From Fischerella sp. PCC 9605 (lineage in GTDB: Bacteria > Cyanobacteriota > Cyanobacteriia > Cyanobacteriales > Nostocaceae), in assembly GCF_000517105.1 (NCBI RefSeq), contig NZ_KI912149.1, forward strand, positions 1,752,135 through 1,816,134: a stretch of 64,000 nucleotides of DNA, written 5' to 3'. A model generated the notes under the pieces. That model saw only the letters and a program-made list of their open reading frames with translations. It did not search any database and was not told the DNA's origin. Of the stretch, positions 45,023 through 54,010 are shown one piece after another (position 1 is the first letter of the stretch; each line of letters starts with the position of its first letter). Made by a program: the position numbers and the translations under genes.

Positions 45023-45113
45023 GGTTAGTAGTTAGTAGTTAGTAGTTATATGTTTTATACTATCCATTAACCACTAACAACTAACCACCAACAAACAACA
45101 AACAACAAATACA
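45023..45113. repeat. GTTAGTA/ACTAAC inverted repeat
   Basis: Three GTTAGTA units at about 45026-45047 and complementary CCACTAACAACTAACCACC words at about 45070-45090 can form a hairpin between ferredoxin and the next small gene. Confidence 0.7.
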
Positions 45114-45302
45114 ATGACAACTCATTTTATTACCGCAGAAATTAACCTCCAAGAAACCCCCACTGAACTACAAAAAACAATTGAGGCAGAACTCAAAAAA
45201 CAGGGAGAACCATTGCGTTGGGCGATCGCTTCCGTGGACATTACACAACAAAAAGCAACTGTAGAAGCCGTGGTCACGAAACAAGAGATTAATGAATTAT
45301 GA
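45114..45302 (+). CDS. conserved small hypothetical protein (62 aa)
   Basis: 62 residues, alpha/beta pattern (FITAEINL, then a helix, then LRWAIASVDITQQKATVEAVV). No known domain or motif. Its coding character is supported by composition, by its place between two co-directional genes and by an A/C-rich leader with no competing frame. Downstream, TTCATAAT units (about 45337-45362) precede the DUF3326 gene. Confidence 0.7.
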   Translation: MTTHFITAEINLQETPTELQKTIEAELKKQGEPLRWAIASVDITQQKATVEAVVTKQEINEL

Positions 45303-45336
45303 ATTGAAAATTATGAAATATGAATTAAAAATTTTA

Positions 45337-45362
45337 TAATTCATAATTCATAATTCATAATT
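45337..45362. repeat. tandem ATAATTC octamer-like repeat
   Basis: Three to four units of ATAATTCAT/TTCATAAT lie just before the DUF3326 start. The upstream half (GAATTGAAAATTATGAAATATG) is the rough complement, so a hairpin is possible. Confidence 0.6.
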
Positions 45363-45366
45363 TCTT

Positions 45367-46428
45367 ATGCGTCCATACACAGCTATTTTAATTGTACCTA
45401 CTGGCATTGGGGCAGCAATTGGAGGTTATGCAGGAGATGCATTGCCAGTTGCCAAAGCGATCGCCCAGGTTTGCGATCGCCTCATAACTCACCCCAATGT
45501 CCTTAATGGTGCTATTTTGTATTGGAATCTGCCCAACGCTTTCTATGTAGAAGGTTATGGGCTAGACAAATTTGCGGCTGGATGCTGGGGATTGCGCCCT
45601 GTACATCAAAATCGCATAGGTTTGATTTTAGACCAGGGAATTGAACCAGAACTGCGGCTGCGACAGTTGCAAGCAGCAGATGCAGCTAGAGCCACCTTGG
45701 GATTGTCTTTAACCGATTATGTAATTACGGATGCACCTTTAAACGTAGAATTGCGTACGACTGCATCCGGTACGAGTTGGGGAACGATAGGCAACCCAGA
45801 TAGTTTACTGCGGGCAGCAGACGTATTAATTAACAAAGTAGGGGCGGAGGCGATCGCAGTTATTGCCCGTTTTCCCGATGATATCGATGAACAAGCAGAT
45901 CAAAACTACCGCCACGGCAAAGGAGTCGATCCTATTGGTGGGGCAGAAGCTGTAATTAGTCATTTAGTAGTACGACAGTTTCAAGTACCCTGCGCCCATT
46001 CTCCCGCCTTTTTGCCTCCATCCCCAGATCCAGATTTATCTCCTCGTTCCGCTGCCGAAGAATTGGGCTATACTTTTTTACCAAGCGTACTTGTCGGTTT
46101 AAGTCGCGCACCCCAGTTTATTGTTGGGGAATCCCATGAAATGCCCGAACCCATCGATATTTGGTCAAATCAAGTAGATGCAGCGATCGTGCCGGCAACA
46201 GCTTGTGGCAGTAGCGCCTTACTGAGTTTAAGCCAAAAGCGATGCCTCATCGTTACAGTCAATGAAAATCAAACTCAAGTGCAAGTTCCTCCCCAGCCAT
46301 TAGGGATAAAATCAATACAGGTCAACTCATATTTAGAGGCAGTAGGTGTATTGGTTGCTCACAAAGCAGGCATTAATCCATCTGCCCTCAGCCCCAATAT
46401 CTCGTTGTTGCATTGTTTAGGTCAATAG
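45367..46428 (+). CDS. DUF3326 domain protein
   Basis: 353 residues, cytosolic. The start MRPYTAILIVPTGIGAAIGGYAGDALP is the DUF3326 signature. Inside, VIARFPDDIDEQADQNYRHGKGVDPIGGAEA and PCAHSPAFLPPSPDPDLSPRSAAEELGYTFLPS are well preserved. The family is common in cyanobacteria and plants, with no assigned reaction. It is the third co-directional gene after ferredoxin; the CPBP gene follows after a repeat-rich 120 bases. Confidence 0.9.
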   Translation: MRPYTAILIVPTGIGAAIGGYAGDALPVAKAIAQVCDRLITHPNVLNGAILYWNLPNAFYVEGYGLDKFAAGCWGLRPVHQNRIGLILDQGIEPELRLRQLQAADAARATLGLSLTDYVITDAPLNVELRTTASGTSWGTIGNPDSLLRAADVLINKVGAEAIAVIARFPDDIDEQADQNYRHGKGVDPIGGAEAVISHLVVRQFQVPCAHSPAFLPPSPDPDLSPRSAAEELGYTFLPSVLVGLSRAPQFIVGESHEMPEPIDIWSNQVDAAIVPATACGSSALLSLSQKRCLIVTVNENQTQVQVPPQPLGIKSIQVNSYLEAVGVLVAHKAGINPSALSPNISLLHCLGQ

Positions 46429-46547
46429 TCATTAGTCATTAGTCATTAGTCATTAGTTATTTTTCTACTCTCCCACTCCTCCACTCTTCCACTCTCCCAC
46501 TCCCCCACTCCCCCACTCTTCCTTTAAACCCTAACCTTCTAAACTCC
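46429..46547. repeat. GTCATTA heptamers and CTCCCACT polypyrimidine repeat
   Basis: Four GTCATTA-type units run at about 46430-46457 and then CTCCCACTCCTCCACTCTTCC-like words at about 46467-46520. Both recur elsewhere in the window (61800-62000). Confidence 0.8.
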
Positions 46548-47129
46548 GTGACTCAACAGCAAAAACAAGAGCCAGAAATGCCATATTTGACACGCACCCA
46601 AGTGCTGGTGGCGATGGCAGTTACTGCCGTAGTTTTGTGGATTATCGCCAAGCTGTGGTTGTATTTTGGCAATTTTTCCCTCATGCCTTTGCTTTGGAAA
46701 GAAAGAGATTTACTGTTGGGATTAGGTTTGGGGTTAAGTATCACTGGTTTGAGTGGTTTAGCTTATCAACTCTGTCCTCCCTATCGTAAAAGTGCTAATT
46801 ATTACTTAGAAATAGTACTCAAGCCCTTGGCTTTACCAGACTTAATTTGGTTAGGATTACTACCAGGGTTGAGTGAAGAATTGTTATTTCGCGGTGTGAT
46901 GCTACCAGCCTTTGGATTGGATGATGCTGCTGCGATCGTATCAAGTCTTTGCTTTGGTGTCTTGCATTTAAGCGGTTCTCAACAATGGCCTTATGTGATT
47001 TGGGCTGCTATTGTTGGTCTAATACTGGCATATAGCGCCCTTCTTAGCGGTAACTTGTTAGTGCCAATAGTTGCTCATGTGATTACGAATATGGTTTCTA
47101 GTTATTTGTGGAAAGTAGGGAGATATTGA
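46548..47129 (+). CDS. CPBP family intramembrane metalloprotease
   Basis: 193 residues from a GTG start (Met9 is an alternative). Four to five membrane helices. Family motifs are EELLFRG (about 110-116), FGVLHL (about 137-142) and HVITN (about 182-186); the Glu pair and His residues would bind zinc. The CPBP (CAAX protease / bacteriocin-processing) family has members in membrane-protein processing; the substrate here is unknown. Confidence 0.88.
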   Translation: MTQQQKQEPEMPYLTRTQVLVAMAVTAVVLWIIAKLWLYFGNFSLMPLLWKERDLLLGLGLGLSITGLSGLAYQLCPPYRKSANYYLEIVLKPLALPDLIWLGLLPGLSEELLFRGVMLPAFGLDDAAAIVSSLCFGVLHLSGSQQWPYVIWAAIVGLILAYSALLSGNLLVPIVAHVITNMVSSYLWKVGRY

Positions 47130-47185
47130 AAAGGGGAATGGGGAATATGGAATAGGGAGATGGGGAGACTACTAACTACTAACCA

Positions 47186-48241
47186 CTAACCACTTACTGA
47201 AGAACTTGATTCTTCTGGCACAATACCTACCACTAACTTGCGATTTTTACGCAAAATGGTTAGTTGCGATCGCACACCAATTGATTCAGGTGTTAGAAGT
47301 TTTTGCAAGTCTTCGATACTGCGAAGCGGTCGATTATTGAAACCAACAATCACATCTCCTTCTTGCAAACCTGCTTTTGCTGCGGGGCTGTTTGCTTCCA
47401 CGTACATGACAAAAATTCCGGTATCCACAGCTAATTCATGGGATAACATGAGGCGGCGGGAAATATGCACATTTTGTCCGCCGATACCGATGTAACCGCG
47501 CCGAATTTGACCATATCTCATCAACGCCGGAATCACCATTTTGGCAGTGTTAATGGGTACAGCAAAGCAGATTCCTTGTGCTGCCATGACAATGGCAGTA
47601 TTAATGCCGATGACTTCCGCATGGGAAGTAACCAGCGGGCCGCCAGAATTGCCAGGGTTCAAAGCAGCATCAGTTTGGATAATATTTTCGATCAGCTTAC
47701 CAGAACGGGATTGAAAAGAGCGTCCCAAGGCACTAATTACCCCAGTTGTAACCGTAGTTTGAAAGCCGTAGGGATGACCGATCGCGATCGCCAACTGACC
47801 GACTCGTAATGACTGCGAATCGCCCAAACGCGCAGCTATCAAATTTGGCGCATGAATTCTAATCACTGCCAAATCTGTATCTGGATCGTCGCCAATCATT
47901 TCTGCATCGTAACTGCGACCATCAGATAGTGTCACTTGAATTTTGGACGCATCGTGCACTACATGGCTATTCGTAAGGATGTAACCATCCTGTGTGAAAA
48001 TAAATCCAGAACCATTACCACGTACTTCTTGAGTAAGAGGCTGGTAATTGCGGCTACGTCCTGTTAGGAATCTTTGCACGTCGATATTAACAACCGTAGG
48101 ACTGACTTTTTCCACTACATTGATAACAGCTTGGGAATAAGCATCAAGCAGTTGTTCATCAGTTTTTGGGTTGTTTTTGGGCATTCCTGCATTCTTAGAA
48201 GCGAAATCATCGTTCGATACCCAGCCCAAATTTATTTTCAT
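47186..48241 (-). CDS. HtrA/Deg-type serine protease with PDZ domain
   Basis: 351 residues. Trypsin-like domain with the triad His93 (TNSHVVHDAS), Asp123 (DTDLAVIR) and Ser199 (NPGNSGGPL). One PDZ domain covers about 255-340 (SPAAKAGLQEGDVIVGFNNRPL). No signal peptide is visible: the N-terminus MKINLGWVSNDDFASKN is polar, so this may be cytosolic, unlike most HhoA/HhoB/HtrA. It degrades misfolded proteins by family analogy. The right flank has polypurine repeats. Confidence 0.9.
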   Translation of the reverse strand: MKINLGWVSNDDFASKNAGMPKNNPKTDEQLLDAYSQAVINVVEKVSPTVVNIDVQRFLTGRSRNYQPLTQEVRGNGSGFIFTQDGYILTNSHVVHDASKIQVTLSDGRSYDAEMIGDDPDTDLAVIRIHAPNLIAARLGDSQSLRVGQLAIAIGHPYGFQTTVTTGVISALGRSFQSRSGKLIENIIQTDAALNPGNSGGPLVTSHAEVIGINTAIVMAAQGICFAVPINTAKMVIPALMRYGQIRRGYIGIGGQNVHISRRLMLSHELAVDTGIFVMYVEANSPAAKAGLQEGDVIVGFNNRPLRSIEDLQKLLTPESIGVRSQLTILRKNRKLVVGIVPEESSSSVSG

Positions 48242-48488
48242 GTCTACTTTCCTATCGTCTCACGGCGAGGGGATATAAGGGGGAGGGGGAAATGGGGAGG
48301 TGGGGAGATGGGGGGTGGAAGAGTGGGAGAATAACCACTAACCACTAACCACTATCCATTCCCTTGTTTCCCGATTCTGGCAAAAATTCCGCGATTTCGG
48401 CAAGCAGGCACTTAATGTCTGTTTGTTCTTTGTTGATGATTAGTAATTATTCCAACCAACAAACAACTAACAACAAGCAACAAATTCA
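48242..48488. repeat. intergenic polypurine and CCACTAA repeats
   Basis: GGGGGAGGGGGAAATGGGGAGG at about 48279 is followed by three ACCACTAACC units at about 48332-48354. Plus-strand frames across this DNA are chance. Confidence 0.7.
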
Positions 48489-49013
48489 TCACCTTCCCAA
48501 ATACCGACTTGCCATCTGTATGGCATCAACAATATCAACATCGCCGTCGCGATCGCTATCAAGGAAGGAATTCAGCACGGAATTTCCACCAGCTTGAGAA
48601 TTTTGGGCATTCGCACCGGTTCGCAGTAAATTCAGTACCAAAGGAACCAATATTGGTAGTAGTTGTTGAATCATACCAGCATTCAAACCTGTGCGTTGGG
48701 CAACAGCCTCAGCTACCTGCTGTTGCATCCCATAAGAGAACAAGGAGTCTACGGCTTGGGGATTGGGAGAAGTGCCGCTATATTGATTGACTACAGCTTG
48801 CGCTTCTTGATTGCCATAGTTAACTTGCTTTTCTTGCAAGGCAGAACGCACATAGTTACCTACAATACCTACAACTGATTGCATGGTAGAAGGATTTGTA
48901 CCCGTGCTATTGCTCAGTTGCTGTACGGTATTGAGGATATCACCCAACTGTCCTGTACTGCCTTGTTGGCTGGGATTGTCGATCGCATTAATAATTTGGT
49001 CAAAGAGTCCCAT
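48489..49013 (-). CDS. DUF937-like protein with EF-hand/dockerin-like calcium loop
   Basis: 174 residues. Residues 1-140 are helical and Gln/Asn/Ser-rich, with MGLFDQIINAIDNPSQQG and LPILVPLVLNLLRTGAN, the pattern of DUF937. Near the C-terminus DSDRDGDVDIVDAIQMASRYL (about 152-172) is a calcium-loop of the dockerin/EF-hand type (D-x-D-x-D-G-D-x-D-x-x-D). No signal peptide. The function is unknown; the calcium loop suggests a binding module. Confidence 0.8.
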   Translation of the reverse strand: MGLFDQIINAIDNPSQQGSTGQLGDILNTVQQLSNSTGTNPSTMQSVVGIVGNYVRSALQEKQVNYGNQEAQAVVNQYSGTSPNPQAVDSLFSYGMQQQVAEAVAQRTGLNAGMIQQLLPILVPLVLNLLRTGANAQNSQAGGNSVLNSFLDSDRDGDVDIVDAIQMASRYLGR

Positions 49014-49110
49014 AAGCTTTTTTCCTTTATATTAATACCAACAAAACCAACATTGTTACATTTTGGTTGCTAATTGCCTCTAGCTATTAATAACAAATAA
49101 AGTTTTTTCA

Positions 49111-50835
49111 TTAATCAGTGCCTCTAGCAATTGGTAGAGCGATCGCAAACTCTGTGCCTAAATCTAATTCTGAATTACAAGTAATTTTGCCGCCGTGTTT
49201 GTCGACTATAATTTGGTGGGAAATTGCTAGCCCCAAACCAGTACCAATACCTCGCGGTTTGGTAGTGAAGAAAGTTTCAAATATTCTATCTTGATTTTCT
49301 TTTGCAATACCTGGCCCATTGTCGGCGATTCGCACCATTACCCAATCATCGTCACTGTGTGCTGTGCTGATGGTAATTGCAGGTGAAAAGTCGGGATTGC
49401 TGGCAGATTTTTCCTCTAAAGCATCAATGGCATTGATTAACAGGTTCATAAACACTTGATAGAGTAAGCCTGTATAACCAGCAATGACTGGAATATCTCC
49501 ATAATTACGGACAACATTTATGCCATGTTTCAAACGATTTTGCAGAATCAACAGCGTGCTGTCAATACAAGCGTGTAAACTTACCGATTGAGCTTCACAT
49601 CCATCTAGACGAGAGAAATCTTTTAAACTCCGGACAATTTCTCGCGTCCGTTCAGCCCCAAATTCCATTGATTTTAAGAGTTTTGGCAAATCCTCTTCGA
49701 TAAACTTTAAGTCTATCTCTTCTTCTTTAGCTTGTATTGCTGCGGAAGAATTGGGAAATTCATCTTTATATGTTTGCAGTAAATCAAACAGGTCGTTAAT
49801 GTAGGTTTTCGCGCTTCCTATGTTGCCATAGATAAAATTGACAGGATTATTAATTTCATGGGCAATACCAGCAATCATCCTTCCCAAGCTAGATAGTTTT
49901 TCGCTTTGAATGAGTCTTGCTTGGACTTCGGTTTGTTGTTCTGCTAAAAGATACTTTACTTGGTGGATCAGTTGGTTCAGGGAATCAGCTAAAGTACCAA
50001 CTTCATCTGTTGTTGTTACGGGTGCTTGAAGGTCAAAATTACCTTCTTTGGTAACTTTTTGGGCAACATGCGTGAGCGTCTGGAGTGGACGAACAATTAA
50101 AGTACTAGTGTAGATAGCGAGGATAGCAGCGATCGCAGTCGATAGCAGAATGCTACTAATAATAATTAGAGCTTGCAGTGCTGCGGCCCGACTTTGAAAC
50201 TCATCAGCTTCCTCTTGGCGATCGCGAACTGTTTTCGCCAACGTGGTTAACTCATGGTTAAATTTATAAAACTCCAGTGCTGTTGGACTTTGGCTAAATT
50301 GCTGCGCTAATATCTGAGTCTTTAGCAGTTCCTGTGGCTTTGAGGTCAGTGACGAAATCTGCTCTAAAATAGTGTTGAGTTGCTCAAAATAGACCCTGAT
50401 TGTACTGTCATACTTTTTGAATAGCGCTTGTAAATCTGCTTGCGATGTACCTTGACTAAATTCTTGCAACTCGGCAATCAATGCTTTGGCTTCTGCTTGA
50501 TTTGTCTTTAACTTAGAAGTGTACTGTTGCAACTCTTGCGGTTGATTCAATAAAGACACAATTTCTTGCTGATTGGACTGAATTTCCAATAGTTCTCCTT
50601 GGAGACTGCTAAACAAGTGACTTTCTTCATCTGCCATCATCATCTGATGTCTGGCTTGTTGGAAGTATTTATTGCCAATTACTAAACCAGCCGCTGTTCC
50701 TAAAACTGCAACTCCCAACGACAGGCCGTATCCCAAGATAATTTTTTGTCGAATACTCAGCCGATGGAACACTCGTTTAACAAAGTTTTTATAGTAATAC
50801 TCTGGCAATTGTTTTAATTCAGAGGGCGGGGTCAT
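49111..50835 (-). CDS. membrane sensor histidine kinase with HAMP
   Basis: 574 residues. TM1 at about 33-53 and TM2 at about 222-245 flank a helical extracytoplasmic sensor of about 165 residues rich in Gln/Glu. A HAMP domain (about 245-300) follows. The phospho-His lies in GIAHEINNPVNFIYGNIG (about 325-342). The HATPase has NLLINAIDAL, DNGPGI, FFTTKPRGIGTGLGLAIS. No receiver is present; the cognate regulator is not in the window. Signalling input unknown. Confidence 0.92.
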   Translation of the reverse strand: MTPPSELKQLPEYYYKNFVKRVFHRLSIRQKIILGYGLSLGVAVLGTAAGLVIGNKYFQQARHQMMMADEESHLFSSLQGELLEIQSNQQEIVSLLNQPQELQQYTSKLKTNQAEAKALIAELQEFSQGTSQADLQALFKKYDSTIRVYFEQLNTILEQISSLTSKPQELLKTQILAQQFSQSPTALEFYKFNHELTTLAKTVRDRQEEADEFQSRAAALQALIIISSILLSTAIAAILAIYTSTLIVRPLQTLTHVAQKVTKEGNFDLQAPVTTTDEVGTLADSLNQLIHQVKYLLAEQQTEVQARLIQSEKLSSLGRMIAGIAHEINNPVNFIYGNIGSAKTYINDLFDLLQTYKDEFPNSSAAIQAKEEEIDLKFIEEDLPKLLKSMEFGAERTREIVRSLKDFSRLDGCEAQSVSLHACIDSTLLILQNRLKHGINVVRNYGDIPVIAGYTGLLYQVFMNLLINAIDALEEKSASNPDFSPAITISTAHSDDDWVMVRIADNGPGIAKENQDRIFETFFTTKPRGIGTGLGLAISHQIIVDKHGGKITCNSELDLGTEFAIALPIARGTD

Positions 50836-51151
50836 GATGTAGTTAGATATTGCAGTTCTCCATCTGGCAGGTTTTCAGCAAGAACAATCCAACCAGCAGC
50901 GAAACCATGAATGCAATGCAAAAATTGTTCTCAGTTTATCAAAACATACTTCTTTCTACCCTGGTCAATAACACTGAAACTATTAATATTAGAAGCATGT
51001 GCGTAAGTACTAACACCAGACCTCTTGCAAAAATAACTTTTGTAAGAGGTGGGGAAAGCTTAAAGGTGAAAGGGGAAAGGAAAAAATCAATCCCTTTAAC
51101 CCTTACCCTTTACCCCTTCCTTGCCCTACTTCTGCAAGAAGCCTACTGCCT
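50836..51151. other. intergenic region with dispersed repeats
   Basis: Repeat hairpin CCTCTTGCAAAA...TTTTGTAAGAGG at 51021-51049, then an A/G-rich / C/T-rich inverted repeat at about 51058-51120 of the family also seen at 33671. No gene is supported. Confidence 0.55.
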
Positions 51152-52726
51152 GTGCCATCCATGCCTCTGTCGCGCATTGTTACGCTAATTATTGGTCTGA
51201 TTCTGATTTTGGGACTAAGCCTTTGGCTGATTGACTCTCTGTCACGGCTGTACTGGCAATTGTCCTACTCTCCCCTATTGGGCAATTTGCTGCTGTTGTT
51301 GTTAGTTGTCCTGATTGGTGCTTTAATTGCCGCCTTTGTCTATTACGTACTGGTAATTCGGTCTGGCGAACAGCGATCGCGCCGCAAGAGACAACAACGC
51401 AAACAAGTGCAAATCCCAGCTGTTAAATCAGAAGCAGCTTCTTCTACCCTGCAAGCTGTTAAGCAACAAGTCGCGCAAATTCAAGATGAAGTTGCCCGAC
51501 AAGCTTTACTGAGTAAATCGCGGGAAATAGAAGCTAACCTAGCACGTGGCGAAATTCAAGTTGTGATCTTTGGCACCGGGAGTGCTGGCAAAACCTCTTT
51601 GGTGAATGCGATTATGGGACGCATGGTCGGCAGGGTAGATGCGCCGATGGGAACCACCACAGTAGGAGAAACCTATTGTATGCGTTTGAAGGGCTTAGAG
51701 CGCAAGATTTTAATTACCGATACGCCAGGAATTTTAGAAGCGGGGATAGCCGGAACCGAGAGAGAACAACTAGCACGAGAACTAGCAACATCCGCAGATT
51801 TACTGTTGTTTGTGGTCGATAATGACTTAAGGCGGTCAGAATACGAGCCATTGCGGGCATTGGCAGAAATCGGTAAGCGCTCTTTGCTTGTGTTAAATAA
51901 AACAGACCTATATACAGAAGAGGATAAAGAGGCGATTTTAGCCAGATTGCGGCAAAGAGTGCGAGGATTTATTGCTGCTAGTGATGTGGTGGCAGTTTCT
52001 GCCAATCCCCAATCTGTACAACTAGAAAATAGCGAAATTTTCCAACCAGAACCGGAGATTATACCATTACTGCGACGGATGGCGGCAATTTTGCGGGCAG
52101 AAGGTGAAGATTTGGTAGCAGATAACATTCTCCTGCAATCGCTGCGACTGGGAGAAGAAGCGCGAAAACTCATCGATGCCCAGCGTCGCCGTCAAGCTGA
52201 CAAAATTGTGGAACGGTTTCAATGGATTGGTGCGGGTGTGGTGTCGGTAACGCCACTGCCAATGGTCGATTTACTGGCAACAGCTGCTGTTAACGCCCAA
52301 ATGGTCGTAGAAATTGGCAGAGTTTATGGCTGTGAATTAAATATGGAACGGGGGCGCGAACTAGCGCTATCTTTAGCAAAGACAATTGCTGGTTTGGGGA
52401 TTGTTAAAGGCGCGTTGCAGTTACTTTCTACCGCTTTGCAACTGAATGTAGGTACTTTTATTATTGGTAGGGCAATTCAAGGTGTGACAGCTGCGTATCT
52501 GACACGCATTGCTGGTAAAAGCTTTATCGAGTATTTTCGTAATGACCAAGATTGGGGCGATGGTGGGATGACAGAAGTAGTACAGCGTCAGTTTCAATTA
52601 AATCGCCGCGATGAATTTATCAAGGACTTTGTTCAGGAAGCGATCGCACGGGTAGTTAGGCCGTTAACAGAAAGAGCTGAATTAGTGGAAGAAGACCAGG
52701 AAAGGAGACTAGGGACTGGGGATTAG
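51152..52726 (+). CDS. Era-like membrane GTPase with DUF697 domain
   Basis: 524 residues from GTG 51152; ATG at 51161 is equally likely. Two membrane segments (about 7-27 and 45-70). GTPase motifs: G1 GTGSAGKTSLVNAI (about 141-154), G2 TTTVGETY, G3 DTPG (about 184-187) and G4 NKTD (about 250-253). The C-terminal DUF697 part (about 345-480) has TPLPMVDLLATAAVNAQMVVEIGRVYG. Such proteins (YcjF-like) are membrane-linked GTPases of unknown role. Confidence 0.88.
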   Translation: MPSMPLSRIVTLIIGLILILGLSLWLIDSLSRLYWQLSYSPLLGNLLLLLLVVLIGALIAAFVYYVLVIRSGEQRSRRKRQQRKQVQIPAVKSEAASSTLQAVKQQVAQIQDEVARQALLSKSREIEANLARGEIQVVIFGTGSAGKTSLVNAIMGRMVGRVDAPMGTTTVGETYCMRLKGLERKILITDTPGILEAGIAGTEREQLARELATSADLLLFVVDNDLRRSEYEPLRALAEIGKRSLLVLNKTDLYTEEDKEAILARLRQRVRGFIAASDVVAVSANPQSVQLENSEIFQPEPEIIPLLRRMAAILRAEGEDLVADNILLQSLRLGEEARKLIDAQRRRQADKIVERFQWIGAGVVSVTPLPMVDLLATAAVNAQMVVEIGRVYGCELNMERGRELALSLAKTIAGLGIVKGALQLLSTALQLNVGTFIIGRAIQGVTAAYLTRIAGKSFIEYFRNDQDWGDGGMTEVVQRQFQLNRRDEFIKDFVQEAIARVVRPLTERAELVEEDQERRLGTGD

Positions 52727-52896
52727 GGTGTTAGTCTTGAAAATTGATTTTTCTTGGTGTCTTTGTGCCTACCCTGCGGGAAGCCGAGTAAAGCGCGTCT
52801 ATGTGGTGAAAAAATCATTTTTGAAACACTAAGACACTAAGACACTAAGAGGAAAATAGTTTTATTGCTAAAGCCATTAAAGGTAAGAGGGTTATA
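52727..52896. repeat. intergenic dispersed repeat
   Basis: It holds the CCCTGCGGGAA...GCGTCTATG repeat (about 52772-52802), also seen near 22930, and ACACTAAGACACTAAGAC words (about 52828). GGTAAGAGGG precedes the antitoxin start. Confidence 0.6.
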
Positions 52897-53139
52897 ATGT
52901 CTAGTCTTCCTGTCAGTGAGGCTCAACGTCAGCTACAACAACTCATCGATCAAGTTGTCCAATCTCACAAGCCTATTCTCATCAAGGGTGAACATAATAA
53001 TGCGATCCTGCTTGCTGAAGAAGATTGGTCTGCGATTCAGGAAACTTTATACCTGCTATCTATTCCTGGAATGCGAGAATCTATCAAGACAGGGTTAGCA
53101 ACCCCTATTGAGGAATGTGATGAGGAATTGAACTGGTGA
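52897..53139 (+). CDS. Phd/YefM family antitoxin
   Basis: 80 residues. The N-terminus (SSLPVSEAQRQLQQLIDQVVQSHKPILIKGEHNNAILLAEEDWSAI, given here as the region 2-47) is the Phd/YefM DNA-binding fold. The acidic tail (TPIEECDEELNW) would bind the toxin. The stop overlaps the toxin start (GTGA), so the two are coupled. It represses its own promoter by family analogy. Confidence 0.88.
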   Translation: MSSLPVSEAQRQLQQLIDQVVQSHKPILIKGEHNNAILLAEEDWSAIQETLYLLSIPGMRESIKTGLATPIEECDEELNW

Positions 53140-53399
53140 GTTGGAAACTGGTTTACACAAAGCAAGCTCAAAAAGACGCGAAGAAGTTAGCCGCCAGCAA
53201 CTTGAAGAGTAAAGTTGAGGAACTACTCGAAATCCTCCGAGAAAACCCTTTTCAAAATCCTCCTCCGTATGAAAAGCTAGTTGGTGATTTATCAGGTGCT
53301 TACTCTCGACGGATAAATATCCAGCACCGCTTGGTGTATGAAGTTGTTGAATCTGAGCAAACAGTTAAAGTTATTCGGATGTGGACACATTATGAGTAG
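53136..53399 (+). CDS. Txe/YoeB family mRNA interferase toxin
   Basis: 87 residues, GTG start. The RelE/YoeB fold is clear: WKLVYTKQAQKDAKKLAA, then LLEILRENPFQNPPPYEKLVGDLSGAYSRRINIQHRLVYEV and the C-terminal MWTHYE. The Arg, His and Tyr residues used by YoeB at the ribosome A-site are present. It cleaves mRNA on the ribosome. Confidence 0.9.
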   Translation: MSWKLVYTKQAQKDAKKLAASNLKSKVEELLEILRENPFQNPPPYEKLVGDLSGAYSRRINIQHRLVYEVVESEQTVKVIRMWTHYE

Positions 53400-53407
53400 G
53401 TTTGCTC

Positions 53408-53524
53408 TTAACTTTTGGTGTAATTTCTCCAAGTTTGGGCGATCGCTTGAGCGTCTTTACCAAAAAAAGCTTCCCTGTCGCCATTGTTCCAAGTGATGAC
53501 GCAGGCAATTTGCCCTTTGAACAT
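53408..53524 (-). CDS. possible 38-residue protein or gene remnant
   Basis: From ATG 53524 the frame reads MFKGQIACVITWNNGDREA and then FFGKDAQAIAQTWRNYTKS. The composition is protein-like. The frame is also open upstream to a TTG at 53578 (56 residues in total) with sequence of a similar kind. A family is not recognised and no good ribosome site is seen. It may be the end of a decayed gene. Confidence 0.35.
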   Translation of the reverse strand: MFKGQIACVITWNNGDREAFFGKDAQAIAQTWRNYTKS

Positions 53525-53645
53525 ATTTAGATAAACTTTGCGAATCGAATTTGGCGGGCGTAAGCCAAATTCACCCAACCTCTAGTCAGTGTTTGGCAAA
53601 GAAGTAATTTCTGTGGCATGATCTAAATCTCCATGAATATTGTGG

Positions 53646-53706
53646 ATAGAGAGGCGGTTTCTACTTTGGTCGGTGCAACCGCCTTCTCTATGTTTATTGT
53701 GTGTTA
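53646..53706. terminator. long hairpin with T-rich tail between the TA pair and the XRE gene
   Basis: ATAGAGAGGCGGTT at 53646-53659 pairs with AACCGCCTTCTCTAT at 53677-53691 with one bulge. A T-rich stretch follows after a few bases. Confidence 0.55.
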
Positions 53707-53725
53707 ATTTTTTAGCGGTGACAAT

Positions 53726-53755
53726 AATTTAGCGCTAAGAATATCACGCTAAATT
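53726..53755. promoter_or_regulatory. inverted-repeat operator candidate before the XRE gene
   Basis: AATTTAGCG at 53726-53734 and CGCTAAATT at 53747-53755 are perfect inverted repeats 21 bases apart centre to centre, about two helical turns. A 10-bp palindrome, TTAGCGCTAA, overlaps the left arm. The site ends about 33 bases before the likely GTG start of the XRE protein, suggesting autoregulation. Confidence 0.6.
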
Positions 53756-53788
53756 AGTGCTATGAAATAATGCATGGGAGAAATCTAC

Positions 53789-54010
53789 GTGTCAAAAGTT
53801 GCTGAACTGCGAAAGCAGAGAAATCTAACACAACGTCAGTTGGCTGATTTGATTGGCGTTGATCCTTCGACCATTCGCAACTGGGAAAGGGACAGGGGGG
53901 GTGTTGATACCTTTGTTAAAATTGCCAAGCTTTGCGAGATACTAGACTGCAACCCTTCTGATCTGTTTGAAGTGCAAAAGCTAGGAATCGAAGATAGCGA
54001 AAATGCTTGA
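53789..54010 (+). CDS. XRE-family HTH regulator
   Basis: 73 residues from GTG 53789 (an ATG at 53774 gives 78). I prefer the GTG because GGAGAA lies six bases before it. The single helix-turn-helix is standard: ELRKQRNLTQRQLADLIGV, then DPSTIRNWERDR and a last helix (FVKIAKLCEILDCNPSDLF). The inverted repeat just upstream fits an autoregulated repressor. It is the third small gene after a TA pair but is separated from it by a hairpin, so probably independent. Confidence 0.87.
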   Translation: MSKVAELRKQRNLTQRQLADLIGVDPSTIRNWERDRGGVDTFVKIAKLCEILDCNPSDLFEVQKLGIEDSENA

